Positions 1-9,224 of a stretch of DNA of 64,000 nucleotides are shown in pieces. How positions within the stretch are numbered: the first letter of the stretch is position 1; each line of letters begins with the position of its first letter. The stretch is from the NCBI GenBank assembly GCA_039030395.1, contig JBCCEF010000001.1:481315-545314 (forward strand). The letters run 5' to 3'. The notes below the pieces were generated by a model, which saw only the letters and a list, made by a program, of their open reading frames with translations, searched no databases and was not told the origin of the DNA. The DNA is from Acidobacteriota bacterium. GTDB lineage: Bacteria; Acidobacteriota; Thermoanaerobaculia; Multivoradales; JBCCEF01. Position numbers and translations under genes: made by a program.

Positions 1-73
1 CACGCCCATCCTGGCGATCGAAATCCCGCACGAAAGCGCGGTACTCAACGCTCGAGGCTCCTTGATCTGGCAT
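1..73 (-). CDS. 5' end of an unidentified gene
   Basis: Only the first 24 codons lie in the window; the protein begins MPDQGASSVEYRAFVRDF and runs off the left edge. The start is chosen because an AAGGAG-type ribosome binding site sits 6 to 9 nt upstream of this ATG. It is the last visible gene of a leftward series that begins with the three tail-collar genes, 72 nt away, so it may be co-transcribed with them. Too little sequence is present to assign a family. Confidence 0.5.
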   Translation of the reverse strand, partial: MPDQGASSVEYRAFVRDFDRQDGR

Positions 74-145
74 GTTCTTCTCCTTATCGAAAGGCAATGA
101 ATACCGATGGTTGCAAGAACTTCTGGTGGAGAACCGAACCTGAAC

Positions 146-664
146 TCAGCCTCGCGACGGATACAGCCCAACCAGGGCAATGATGAAGTTCATGACCAAG
201 AACGGCTGCAGGTTGTTGTGCGCCTGGCTGCCTCCGGCCGAAGGCAAGGTTTGGTCCGCCATCGATTCCAGCGTCGTCCCCGACGGCGACCGGTACATGT
301 CGGTGCCGGCGCCGAAGTGATGGTTTTGGGGATTCTGCGAGTTGCCGTCTTCCCCAGAGCCGATGAGCTGGTGGGTATGATTGGGCATCTGCGCTTCGGA
401 GAGGGTCACCATCTCCACGCCGCCCCGCTGCCCGAGACGGCGCGAGGTCAGCCCAGGCCCCCGGCCTGGATGCATCGGCAGCCGGCCCTTCAGGTTGGGC
501 AGGGCCGTCGTTGTCCGGCCATCGCCCCCATAGGTCGTGCCGATGAGCGAGAACAGTGCCGTGTTCTGAGCGATCGGCAAGAGTTGCCCATTGCAAAAGG
601 CCCAACCACGCGGCGCGAAGTTGCCGGCGAAAATGCGAATTTCCGCTGTAAATGGTTCCGACAT
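146..664 (-). CDS. tail-collar / microcystin-dependent (Mdp-like) protein, copy 3
   Basis: This 172-residue protein starts MSEPFTAEIRIFAGNFAPRGW and contains the collar-fold hallmarks of the phage tail collar family: FCNGQLLPI near residue 30, a LIGTTYGGDGRTTTALPNLKGR block at about 38-60, and a C-terminal hydrophobic segment ending GLYPSRG. Family members are short beta-rich proteins first described as phage tail fibre collar domains and also found as stand-alone bacterial genes of unclear role. No signal peptide is visible. It is the last of three tandem paralogues with exactly the same length. No capsid, portal or terminase gene is nearby, so a prophage is not supported. Confidence 0.85.
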   Translation of the reverse strand: MSEPFTAEIRIFAGNFAPRGWAFCNGQLLPIAQNTALFSLIGTTYGGDGRTTTALPNLKGRLPMHPGRGPGLTSRRLGQRGGVEMVTLSEAQMPNHTHQLIGSGEDGNSQNPQNHHFGAGTDMYRSPSGTTLESMADQTLPSAGGSQAHNNLQPFLVMNFIIALVGLYPSRG

Positions 665-673
665 GTTCGCCTC

Positions 674-1192
674 CTAGTGCCTGGACGGGTAGATGCCGAC
701 CAGGGCGATGATGAAGTGGATGCACAGGAAGGGCTGCAGGTTGGTGTGGCTTCGGCTGCCCCCGACATTGGTGATCGACTGGGTGCTGAAGTTCACCGGG
801 TCGGGATCCTCGGCCCAAGCGTCGATACCGATGGTGGAGGCCGGCGCCCGGCCGACCGGTTGCTGATTGTTGGCCTGGGTGTTGGCCGCCTGCATGGCGT
901 GGGTGTGGCTCGGTAGCTGGTTGACCGTCAGGGTCACATTCTCGACTCCGGCCTTGGCGCCCAATCGGCGGGGAGACAGACCCGGCCCGGACCCGGCGTG
1001 GATCGGAACCCGACCGCGCAGGTCCGGCAAGCCGAAGGTCGTGCGACCGTCGCCACCATAGATGGTTCCCAGCAAGCTGAAGAGGGCATCGTTCTGCGAC
1101 ACCGCCAGGAGCTGGCCGTCACAGAAGGCCCAGCCCCGCGGCGCGAAGTTGCCCGCGAACATCCGAACTTCTCCGACAAAAGGTTCTGACAT
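674..1192 (-). CDS. tail-collar / microcystin-dependent (Mdp-like) protein, copy 2
   Basis: A 172-residue paralogue of the neighbouring genes, beginning MSEPFVGEVRMFAGNFAPRGW. It keeps the FCDGQLLAV and GTIYGGDGRTTFGLPDLRGRVP motifs and ends FIIALVGIYPSRH. The middle (residues about 95-135) is the variable segment, which differs strongly between the three copies while both ends are conserved. This fits a collar scaffold with an exposed variable tip; that reading is inference. It lies 9 nt upstream of copy 3 and 12 nt downstream of copy 1, an operon arrangement. Confidence 0.85.
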   Translation of the reverse strand: MSEPFVGEVRMFAGNFAPRGWAFCDGQLLAVSQNDALFSLLGTIYGGDGRTTFGLPDLRGRVPIHAGSGPGLSPRRLGAKAGVENVTLTVNQLPSHTHAMQAANTQANNQQPVGRAPASTIGIDAWAEDPDPVNFSTQSITNVGGSRSHTNLQPFLCIHFIIALVGIYPSRH

Positions 1193-1204
1193 CGCTGATC
1201 TCCT

Positions 1205-1723
1205 CTAGTTGCGGGACGGGAAGAGTCCCTGAAGAGCGATGCAAAAGTTGATCGCGAGATAGGGCATCATGTTGTCGTGGGCCTGACCGCCTCCGACGTT
1301 CGCCACCGTTCCGGAGGCCATCCCGACTTGGGTGCCGAACTCTCCGTATACGTTGGCGCCGACGGCGCGCGCCAGCACGGTGCCGTTGATCTGATCGGTC
1401 GTGCCGTTGGCGTTCGTGGCCCGCAGCACGTGGTCATGATTGGGCATCTCGGCGCCCGAAAGGGTGTGGGTCTCCTCGCCGCTCTTTTGCCCCAGGCGGT
1501 GGTCGCCTCCACCGTTGCTCCGGCCGACGTGCATCGGCGACCGGCCACGCAGGTCCGGCAGAGCGAAGGAGGTCCGACCGTCGCCACCGTAGGTGGTGCC
1601 GAGCAGCGAATAGAGGCTCTGGTTCTGATTGATCGGCAGGATCTGGCCGTCACAGAAGGCCCAGCCTCGGGGCGCGAAGTTGAAGCCCACAATGCGGACT
1701 TCGGCCAAGAATGGTTCCGACAT
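1205..1723 (-). CDS. tail-collar / microcystin-dependent (Mdp-like) protein, copy 1
   Basis: First gene of the leftward collar operon. The start at MSEPFLAEVR is preferred over a start 16 codons upstream because a strong AAAGGAGG site precedes it and because it makes all three paralogues exactly 172 residues long. It carries the family motifs FCDGQILPI and GTTYGGDGRTSFALPDLRGRSP and ends FCIALQGLFPSRN. The variable central part includes a stretch about residues 105-135 not shared with copies 2 and 3. Function in the cell is unknown; stand-alone collar proteins of this type are often grouped in bacterial genomes. Confidence 0.85.
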   Translation of the reverse strand: MSEPFLAEVRIVGFNFAPRGWAFCDGQILPINQNQSLYSLLGTTYGGDGRTSFALPDLRGRSPMHVGRSNGGGDHRLGQKSGEETHTLSGAEMPNHDHVLRATNANGTTDQINGTVLARAVGANVYGEFGTQVGMASGTVANVGGGQAHDNMMPYLAINFCIALQGLFPSRN

Positions 1724-1819
1724 CTTTTCCTCCTTTGGTGAGTGTTGCCACCCACCCGGAGGAAATCCCACCGGGTGGGGTTACCGCTCCTCTACATCCC
1801 TAATAGAACGAATGCCAAC

Positions 1820-4800
1820 CTACGGCGGTGTCGGACAACCGGCACCGCCGTTGTTGGTGAAGCCGCCGCCGACCGGCGACAGAACATGATTGGAGTTGCG
1901 CGGATCGAGGAAGGCTTCGACGACCGCGTTGGTGTGGGGACCGGCCGCCATGCCCTCGACATGGAAGGTCGCCGCCGCCTCGCGCTCGAGCACGATGCCG
2001 GTGGCCGCCGCGTTGGCGTCGGCACCGACGTTGGCGGCGTTCAAGTCCAGGCAGTACGTGGAGGCGCCCTCGGCCTCGAAGACAAAATCGCCGGTGCCCC
2101 CGGCCCCCTGGATGATGGTGTTGCCCTGTACGGTGGCGTTGACCGTACAGTTGTCGTTGTCGGCCTTGATCACCGCCGCCTGATCGGAACTCGTTCCCGT
2201 GCCGACGTTGGTGACGTGGATGGTGTTGTCCTCGAACAACACGTTGAGGGTCTTCGCCTGGGTGTCGTCGGCTTGGATGAAGACACCGTCGCGGGTGCCG
2301 CCCATGTTGCCCGCGGTGGTCCCGAAGTTGCCGGTGCCGATGCGGTTGTTGGTCACCCGCAGATGGGTCAACGGGGTGTTCTCGCGGATGTCGACGAAGA
2401 TGCCGATGCCGTTGGTCATGTCGTTGATGTCGTTGTCGGTGATGGTGACATCGACCGTTCCCACCGAACCGCTCGCCGGTTCCGGCACCACGTTGATGCC
2501 CCGGCGGCGACCCTGCACGTTCTCGAGGCGGTTGCCCGAGATGGTGCCGGTGATGGTGCCGCCGACGTTGGCGGCCGAAGCGGCGATGTTGATGACGCCG
2601 CCATTGACCCCCGGGATGCCGACATTCTGGATGGTGTTTCCGGAGATGGTGAAGGCCGAGTTAGCGCTGTGCGCCTTGCCGATGTTGATGACGCTCGAGC
2701 CGACGGCGGCGCGGGCGTTGCGCACGGTGTTGTTGCGGAACACCGAGGTGATGGTGCCGTTGTCGCCCGGATCGAGCCCCGCCGAGTGCTGGAAGGCATC
2801 GGGCGCCAAGTCCTCGAACAGGCTGTTCTCGACGGTGACGTTCATCAACGAGGTGCCGCGCCCCTCGACCAGGTACATCACCTGGCCGGTGACGGCGTTG
2901 CGGAAGATCGAGTTGCCGGTGGTGAAGCCCGTGCCGGCGTTCAAATTGACATTGTCGTTGCGCAGGAAGACGGCGCTGGTGTTGGCGACATCGACGTCCT
3001 CGACGGTCGTGTGCATCAACGACCCCTGGCCGCTGAGCTGATCCGCCAAGATTCCGTGACCGCCCGGCGTCAAGATGCGCATGCGGGCCAGGTTGAGCTC
3101 GTGGCTCTGGTCGACCAGCACCGCCGTCCCGGTGGTGTTGCGAATCAAGCCGCCGGAGCTGTTTCCACCCTGGGTGGTGTCGGTGCCGTCGCCGGTCACC
3201 GTCAAGCCGCCGCTGGTGCCGGTATTGACGAGCACGATGCCGCTCGGGGCGCCGTTGGCGGAGATGTCCCGGAAGGTCATGTCCATGGCGCCGATGGTCG
3301 TGTTGTCGACCCGTAGGGCCCGGCCCGTCGTAGTGCTCAGCGAGTGCGAAGTGGTCGGGTCGAGCACGTTGACGGTGCCGCCGTTGATCGCCGTAAAGGC
3401 ATCGACGGTTCCCGTGTCGAGATCCATCGCGCCGTCGAATACCAACGTCGCCGCATCGTTGTTGTCGAGCAGGACGCCGTTGCCGGTATCGGTGATGGTG
3501 CCGCCGATGGTCACCGTTCCGGCCCCGTGATTGGTCACCTCGACGGAGCGCGCCGCGGAGTTGGTGACGTTGCTGTCGATGGTCTTGGTCCCGGAGCCGG
3601 CATCGATGTCGATGGCCACCCCGGCGGCGCTACCGATCGTTCCGCCGTTGGCGACGAAGGAACCGGTGACCCCCGTCAGGCTAATCCCGGCGCCGTTGCT
3701 GTTGGCCGAACTGACGCTGGCGAAGGTCATCCCGACGCTGGTGGGATTGATCACCACCGCCGGTCCTCCGGTCGAACTGATCGTGCTGGTGTTGTCGGTG
3801 ACGTTGACGGTGCCCGAGTTGGTGGCCACCAGCCCGCGCACCCCGGCGCCAGTGGTACTGACGGCCACCCGGCTGAAGTTGATCGTCGCGGAACTGTTGG
3901 CGTTCAGGAACACCGCATCGACCGGCGACGGGGTGCCGCCGGCGATCACCATGTTCGGGAAGGTATGCGAGCCGGCGCTGTTCTGCACGCTGATCCCATG
4001 GTGATTCGTGGTCGAGATGGTGGTGCCGGCGAAGCTCGATCCGCCGTCCACATCGTTGAACGAGATGACCCGACCGTTCGAGTGGCTGACGGTCATGTTG
4101 GTGATGTTGACCGCGCCGTCGGTGTTGACTGCCGCGATCGCCGCGAAGGCGCCGCCGTCGGTGCTCAAGGTGCCGTTGTCGACGGTCACCGAGCCTCCGG
4201 TCGTATTCGTCACCTGCACGGCGGTGGTGGCGGCGCTGGTGATCGAACCGCCGTAGCTCACGATGGGCGCTGCGCCATCCACCCGCAGGCCGAAGCCGCT
4301 CGGGTTGACGATCGAACCGCCGCCGATCGACACCGTACCGCTGATGTCGTCGAGGCTGACGCCGGTACTGGAGCTGTTCGTCGAAGCCAGCGAGGAAACC
4401 GTGATGGCGGCAGTCAGCGGATCCAGATCGAGCGCCGGTCCGCCGGTCGCCGCCAGGCTGGTGCCGGCACCGGTAGCGAGACGAAAGCCCGTGCCGGCTC
4501 CCGCGTTCAACGGGCCGGCGGCGGTCGCCATCAAGCCGGCGCCGCCATCGGCCACCACATCGAGATCGCCGAAGCTCAGGTCGCCGGTTACGTTGGTCAG
4601 CAAGATACCCGAGTCGCCGACGCCGTCGCCGATGGCGCCCACCGCGGTGTCGCCGGCCACAACCGTATCGCCAGTGAAGTCCGCATCGCCGCCGGCGCCG
4701 GTGCCGCCGTCGGCGTCGAGGACCACGCTGTTCATGACGATGCCGTTTTCCACCGTATCCTGATGCACCGAGTTGCCGGCGAAGGAGGACACCGTCAGGG

Positions 4801-7800
4801 TGCCTCCACCCGAGCCATTGATCACCACGCCGTTGAGACCACCGGTGATGTCGGTGTTGTTGTCGAACTCCACTTCCAGGGCGCCGTTGGTGGTGCGCAG
4901 CTCTGCCGCATCGTCGGCGGCGGCCAGGGAGTTGCCGGAGATCACGACCCGGCTGTCGGTGGCGGTGCTGTTGTGGTTGACGTCGATGCCGTCGTCCCCG
5001 GCGGCGCGCACGATGTTGTTCTCGACCGTCACGTCGACCCGGTGGCCGGCGGTGGAGGTGACGTCGATGGCGTTGTCGTCGCCGTCGATGTTGAGACCGC
5101 GGATGAAGATGCCTGTGAGGTCACCGGAGTCGGCCATCACCTGCACGCCGACTCCGCCGCCGGTGTGATCGATCATCGGGTGGTTGCCGGCGCTCGCCGC
5201 CACCAACGAGGTCGGCGCCGGATTGCCGTTGAGCGACACGTTGGGCTCGCAGCCGTGATGCTCGCCGTGCAGCAGGACGCCGGTGAAGCTGATCTCGACG
5301 CCGCTCGTATGGCCGGCAGTAGAGCCGTCCCCGGTGCGCACGCAGATCATGTCGTTGGCGCCGTGGGCCGCCCCCGCTTCGGCCAGGGTGTCGAAGGGAT
5401 CGCTCGAGCGGCCGAGGCCACCGGCGGCGGCATCGTTCTCGATGTACCAGACTCGTCCGACAAAGGTGATGTCGACCGTGCCGGCCACCGTCGTCGAGCC
5501 GTCCGACACGTCGTAGGTGAAGGAGTCGGAACCGGTCAGGCCGGCCGGAGGCAAATAGGTAAAGGTACCGTCCGAGTTGACCGTCACCACCGCTCCGGCG
5601 GTGGCCGTGTTGAGCGACGCGGTGAGCGCCGCCGGGCCATCCGGATCGGAGTCGTTCGATAGCAGGTTGCCGGCCACGAACACCGAAGGCGTCTGGGTTT
5701 GGCTCGCCGCCACCTGAAGCAGCGTGTTGGCGACCGTGTCGAAGCTCTCCCCTACCACCATCGGGATGTCGTTGACGCCGTTGATGGTGATCGTCACCGT
5801 CGCCGTCTCGGCACAGGCTCCCGAACCATCGTCGATCGTGTAGGTGAACATCTCCTGCGCCATGTCGCCAGGACCCAGGGTCTCGTAACCGCCGTTGGGG
5901 TCGAAGGTGAACGTGCCGTTGGCATTGACCGTCAAGAGGCCCGAGCCGAGAGCGATCTGGACGCCGACGTTCGCGGCGTTGCCGTTCACCGCCGTCACGG
6001 TCAGGGAATCGCCTTCCGGATCGGAATCGGCGGTCGTCGGGTTGGCGGCGGTGACGTTGCCGTTCACGGCCGTGTTCTCATCCGTCGATACGGCATCGTT
6101 CACCGCCGTCGGACAGTCATTGACACCGTTGATGGTGACCGTCACCGTCGCCGTCTCGGCACAGGTCCCCGAGCCATCGTCGATCGTGTACGTGAAGCTG
6201 TCCGTATCCGTGGCGCCCGCCCCGAGAGTGTCGAAAGCACCGTTCGGGTCGTAGGAGAAGGTGCCGTTGGCATTCACCGTCAGCAGAGCACCGGAACCCA
6301 GGGTGATCTGGACCCCGACATTCGCGGCGTTGCCGTTCACCGCCGTCACGGTCATCGGATCGCCGTCGGCATCGGAGTCGGGCGTCGTCGGGTTGGCCGC
6401 CAAGACGTCACCGTTGAGCGCCGTGTCTTCGTCCGTCGACACCGCATCGTCGACCGCCACCGGGCAGGTGTTGAGACCGTTGATGGTGATCGTCACCGTT
6501 GCCGTCTCAGAGCACGTCCCCGAACCGTCGTCGAGCGTGTACGTGAAACTGTCCGTGTCGGTATCCCCGTCACCAAGGCTGTCGAAGGCGCCGTTCGGGT
6601 CGTAGCTGAAGGTGCCGTTGGCGTTCACCGTCAATAACGCCCCGGAGGCTAGCGTGATCTGCACCCCGACGTTCGCCGCGTTGCCGTTCACCTCTGTCAC
6701 CGTCAACGGGTCGCCATCCGGATCGGAGTCGGCGGTCGTCGGGTTGGCGGCGGTGACGTCGCCGTTCAACACCGAATCCTCGTCCGTCGACGCGGCGTCG
6801 TCCACCGCCGTCGGGCAGTCGTTGACGCCGGTGATCGTCACCGTCACCGTCGCCGTCTCGGAGCAGGTGCCGGAACCATCGTCGATCGTGTACGTGAAGC
6901 TGTCCGTATCTGAATCCCCAGCCCCTAGATCGTCGAACTGGCCGTTCGGGTCATAGGCAAAGGTGCCGTCGGAGTTGAGAGTCAAAAGGGCGCCGGAGGC
7001 GAGGGTGATCTGCACCCCGACGTTCGCCGCGTTGCCGTCCACCTCCGTCACCACCAGCGTGTCGCTTTCCGGATCCGAATCCGGGGTCGTCGGGTTGGCG
7101 GCGGTGACGTCGCCGTTCAGCACCGTGTCTTGATCCGTGATCACCGCATCGTCCACCGCCGTCGGACAGTCGTTGATGCCGGTGATCGTCACCGTCACCG
7201 TCGCCGTCTCGGAGCAGGTGCCGGAACCGTCGTCGATCGTGTACGTGAAGGTATCGGTATCCGACTCGCCGGCACCCAGGGCTTCAAACTGGCCGTTTGG
7301 GTCGTAGGCGAACGTGCCGTCGGAGTTGACCGTCAGCAATGCGCCGGACGGCAAGGTGATCTGCACGCCGACGTCGGCCGCATTGCCGTTGACCTCGGTC
7401 ACCACCAGCGAGTCCCCCTTGGGATCGGTGTCCGGCCCGCTGCCGTTGTCCAGCGTCACGTCGCCGTTGAGCAGCGTGTCCTCGTCCGTCGTCACCGCGT
7501 CGTCTACCGCCGTCGGACAGTCATTGACGCCGTTGACGGTGATGGTGACGTCGGCGCCGTCGGCGCAGCCAAGATCGTCTTCCACCGTGTAGGAGAAGCC
7601 GTCCGTCGCCGACTCGCCCGGCGCGAGCGGGTCGAACTGGCCGTTCGGGTCGTAGCTGAAGGTGCCGTTCGCGTTGACCGTCAGCAGGGCGCCGGAGGCG
7701 AGGGTGATCTGGGTCCCCACATCGGCGGCGTTGCCGTCGACGGCGGTCACGGTGAGGCCCTGGCCTTCCGGGTCGGAGTCCGCACCGGAGCCGTTGTCGG

Positions 7801-8752
7801 CCAGCACGTCGCCGCCCAACACGGCGTCCGCATCCGTCGCTACGGCGTCGTCCACCGCCGTCGGACAGTCGTTCAGCACCGCGTCGAAACGCACGAAGAG
7901 CAGACCCGGTTGGGTCTCGTCTACAGCCGCAAAGACGGCGATCAGATCGGCGTCCGGTCCGGCGTCGCCGGCACCATCGCTGCCCAGGGGAGAGATCGGC
8001 GCCCACTCGGACAAATCGCCGTCGGGCATGAACATTCCGGCGCCGGCCCACACCGCGCCGGCAGCGCTCACCAGCAGCAAAACGGCCACCATCGAGGCAG
8101 CCGTCGAGGGATAGCGACGGAGAATCCGCAGAGCGAAGAAGGACAGCACCAGGGCCAGGCCGAAGAGACCCCAGGTACCGAGGGTAGGAATCTCTAGCAC
8201 CGACAAGCCGCCGACCTCCACCAGTCCGAGGTCGAGGATCGCGTCCTCTTCGCCGTCGCCGTCCTCGGAGCTGATGGCCGCGACGCGGATGAAGCGCTGG
8301 TTGGGATCGATCTGGGCGGGCCAGTACGACTCGATGCCGTCGGAGCCGTTCGTGCCGTCATCCACCGCCACCGGCCAGGGCGGCGCGTAGGGCATGTCCA
8401 CGATCACCGGCGCACCGAAGGTGTTGGTCCCCGGGTCCACGCAGTCGCGGGTGGCGACGGAGATCACCTGCGGATCACCGGTCGAGTTGTCGACGGTGGT
8501 GACCAGGATCTGCTCGACGCCGTCGAAGGCACCATCGACGGTCGCCACTGAGCAGCCGCTGGCGGGCTGGTCGTCGAGGTCCATCAACAGGCTGAACTCG
8601 GAAGTAGCGGCCTGGGCGACAGGCGCCCACGCCGAGAACACCAGAACGAAGGCCAACACCGCGCACAGGGATGCTGCCCGCCGAAGGAAACTCTCCCCAC
8701 AACCCTGCCGCTTCTCCCCACAACCCTGCCGCTTCATCGCAGAAACCGTCAT
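1820..8752 (-). CDS. giant secreted VCBS/cadherin-like repeat and right-handed beta-helix protein with internal IPTL motif
   Basis: Predicted secreted or surface protein of 2310 residues. The chosen ATG follows an AGAGGAG site; an upstream in-frame extension of 42 codons lacks signal-peptide logic. Order: signal peptide (about 1-50, hydrophobic LCAVLAFVLVFSAWAPVAQA); a 130-residue head; an IPTLGTWG motif at about 188 followed by a membrane helix and LRRY, the form of an IPTL-CTERM sorting signal but placed internally; a second hydrophobic segment; six repeats of about 117 residues beginning NDCPTAVDDAV plus one divergent repeat beginning NDIPMVVGE; then from about residue 980 a long Asn/Thr/Gly-rich beta-helix with many ISGN and VEN turns. 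The C-terminus (GCPTPP) has no anchor. Such repeat plus beta-helix proteins are usually adhesins or surface layer components; no catalytic site was recognised. Confidence 0.85.
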   Translation of the reverse strand: MTVSAMKRQGCGEKRQGCGESFLRRAASLCAVLAFVLVFSAWAPVAQAATSEFSLLMDLDDQPASGCSVATVDGAFDGVEQILVTTVDNSTGDPQVISVATRDCVDPGTNTFGAPVIVDMPYAPPWPVAVDDGTNGSDGIESYWPAQIDPNQRFIRVAAISSEDGDGEEDAILDLGLVEVGGLSVLEIPTLGTWGLFGLALVLSFFALRILRRYPSTAASMVAVLLLVSAAGAVWAGAGMFMPDGDLSEWAPISPLGSDGAGDAGPDADLIAVFAAVDETQPGLLFVRFDAVLNDCPTAVDDAVATDADAVLGGDVLADNGSGADSDPEGQGLTVTAVDGNAADVGTQITLASGALLTVNANGTFSYDPNGQFDPLAPGESATDGFSYTVEDDLGCADGADVTITVNGVNDCPTAVDDAVTTDEDTLLNGDVTLDNGSGPDTDPKGDSLVVTEVNGNAADVGVQITLPSGALLTVNSDGTFAYDPNGQFEALGAGESDTDTFTYTIDDGSGTCSETATVTVTITGINDCPTAVDDAVITDQDTVLNGDVTAANPTTPDSDPESDTLVVTEVDGNAANVGVQITLASGALLTLNSDGTFAYDPNGQFDDLGAGDSDTDSFTYTIDDGSGTCSETATVTVTITGVNDCPTAVDDAASTDEDSVLNGDVTAANPTTADSDPDGDPLTVTEVNGNAANVGVQITLASGALLTVNANGTFSYDPNGAFDSLGDGDTDTDSFTYTLDDGSGTCSETATVTITINGLNTCPVAVDDAVSTDEDTALNGDVLAANPTTPDSDADGDPMTVTAVNGNAANVGVQITLGSGALLTVNANGTFSYDPNGAFDTLGAGATDTDSFTYTIDDGSGTCAETATVTVTINGVNDCPTAVNDAVSTDENTAVNGNVTAANPTTADSDPEGDSLTVTAVNGNAANVGVQIALGSGLLTVNANGTFTFDPNGGYETLGPGDMAQEMFTYTIDDGSGACAETATVTITINGVNDIPMVVGESFDTVANTLLQVAASQTQTPSVFVAGNLLSNDSDPDGPAALTASLNTATAGAVVTVNSDGTFTYLPPAGLTGSDSFTYDVSDGSTTVAGTVDITFVGRVWYIENDAAAGGLGRSSDPFDTLAEAGAAHGANDMICVRTGDGSTAGHTSGVEISFTGVLLHGEHHGCEPNVSLNGNPAPTSLVAASAGNHPMIDHTGGGVGVQVMADSGDLTGIFIRGLNIDGDDNAIDVTSTAGHRVDVTVENNIVRAAGDDGIDVNHNSTATDSRVVISGNSLAAADDAAELRTTNGALEVEFDNNTDITGGLNGVVINGSGGGTLTVSSFAGNSVHQDTVENGIVMNSVVLDADGGTGAGGDADFTGDTVVAGDTAVGAIGDGVGDSGILLTNVTGDLSFGDLDVVADGGAGLMATAAGPLNAGAGTGFRLATGAGTSLAATGGPALDLDPLTAAITVSSLASTNSSSTGVSLDDISGTVSIGGGSIVNPSGFGLRVDGAAPIVSYGGSITSAATTAVQVTNTTGGSVTVDNGTLSTDGGAFAAIAAVNTDGAVNITNMTVSHSNGRVISFNDVDGGSSFAGTTISTTNHHGISVQNSAGSHTFPNMVIAGGTPSPVDAVFLNANSSATINFSRVAVSTTGAGVRGLVATNSGTVNVTDNTSTISSTGGPAVVINPTSVGMTFASVSSANSNGAGISLTGVTGSFVANGGTIGSAAGVAIDIDAGSGTKTIDSNVTNSAARSVEVTNHGAGTVTIGGTITDTGNGVLLDNNDAATLVFDGAMDLDTGTVDAFTAINGGTVNVLDPTTSHSLSTTTGRALRVDNTTIGAMDMTFRDISANGAPSGIVLVNTGTSGGLTVTGDGTDTTQGGNSSGGLIRNTTGTAVLVDQSHELNLARMRILTPGGHGILADQLSGQGSLMHTTVEDVDVANTSAVFLRNDNVNLNAGTGFTTGNSIFRNAVTGQVMYLVEGRGTSLMNVTVENSLFEDLAPDAFQHSAGLDPGDNGTITSVFRNNTVRNARAAVGSSVINIGKAHSANSAFTISGNTIQNVGIPGVNGGVINIAASAANVGGTITGTISGNRLENVQGRRRGINVVPEPASGSVGTVDVTITDNDINDMTNGIGIFVDIRENTPLTHLRVTNNRIGTGNFGTTAGNMGGTRDGVFIQADDTQAKTLNVLFEDNTIHVTNVGTGTSSDQAAVIKADNDNCTVNATVQGNTIIQGAGGTGDFVFEAEGASTYCLDLNAANVGADANAAATGIVLEREAAATFHVEGMAAGPHTNAVVEAFLDPRNSNHVLSPVGGGFTNNGGAGCPTPP
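5770..7877 (-). repeat. tandem coding repeats of about 351 bp
   Basis: Six tandem units start near 7875, 7528, 7177, 6826, 6475 and 6124, with a seventh divergent unit from about 5780. The spacing is 351 bp in most steps. Each encodes one cadherin/VCBS-like domain of about 117 residues starting with the codons for NDCPTAVDDAV. The near-constant length and high nucleotide identity between units 3 to 6 indicate recent duplication or gene conversion, and the region is prone to assembly collapse. Confidence 0.9.
8693..8734 (-). repeat. perfect 21-bp tandem duplication in the signal peptide n-region
   Basis: Two identical 21-bp copies (8693-8713 and 8714-8734) encode the heptapeptide KRQGCGE twice, directly before the hydrophobic core of the giant protein's signal peptide. 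Being a multiple of three, the duplication keeps the frame and adds positive charge and a cysteine to the n-region. Confidence 0.9.
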
Positions 8753-9224
8753 CGCATCGCTCCTCTGAAGGACCCTTGCCCCAAACTCATGAAACCTCGG
8801 AAAAAGGTAGATTTCATCAACATATTCCGAAGCTTCGAACCGGAAATACACGCGGCTCGTATGGTACACCCTCATCATCGAGCACGCACCGCCTAGCAGG
8901 TTGCTGAAAGGCCTTCGGCCTATTCTTTTAGCTGCTCTGCTAGCTTTCCCTTGAGGGGGCTAGGGGCCCCCTCACCCGAAGGCACCAGTGCCTTCGGGCT
9001 CGCCCCGTCCCTGGCACCTTTGGCGCCGCCTCGCCCATTGGGCTCGGAGCAGGTTGCTTGCGCACCCTGCTTAGACATGACCCGCTACGCAAAAACGTTT
9101 CGCCTCATCTTCTCGCAGGGCCGGAAAGGCCGAAGCGCAGGCTGCTGGTAAGATTTACAGGAATTTCACCGGCGCCATTCCTGCCGAGCGCCGCTATCCG
9201 ATCCGTATCCACAGGAGATCCATC
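8753..9224. other. intergenic region of 472 bp with stacked inverted repeats
   Basis: No convincing gene is present between the divergent giant-protein and DinB genes. Three inverted repeats lie close together. The arms CTAGCAG (8893-8899) and CTGCTAG (8937-8943) flank an inner AGGCC/GGCCT hairpin. The second pairs GAGGGGGC (8953-8960) with GCCCCCTC (8966-8973). The third is a perfect 10-bp stem, CCCGAAGGCA and TGCCTTCGGG, at 8975-8998. A CCTGGCACC word at 9010-9018 matches the core of the repeat family found from 43 kb onward. Promoters for both flanking genes must also lie here but no clear -35/-10 pair was recognised. Confidence 0.7.

Noticed and set aside
146-1723. Prophage
   Set aside because: Only collar-type genes are seen; there are no structural, lysis, integrase or terminase genes in the window.
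1742-8200. Long plus-strand frames opposite the giant repeat protein
   Set aside because: They are antisense shadows produced by high GC and repeats; they lack ribosome sites, domains and plausible composition.
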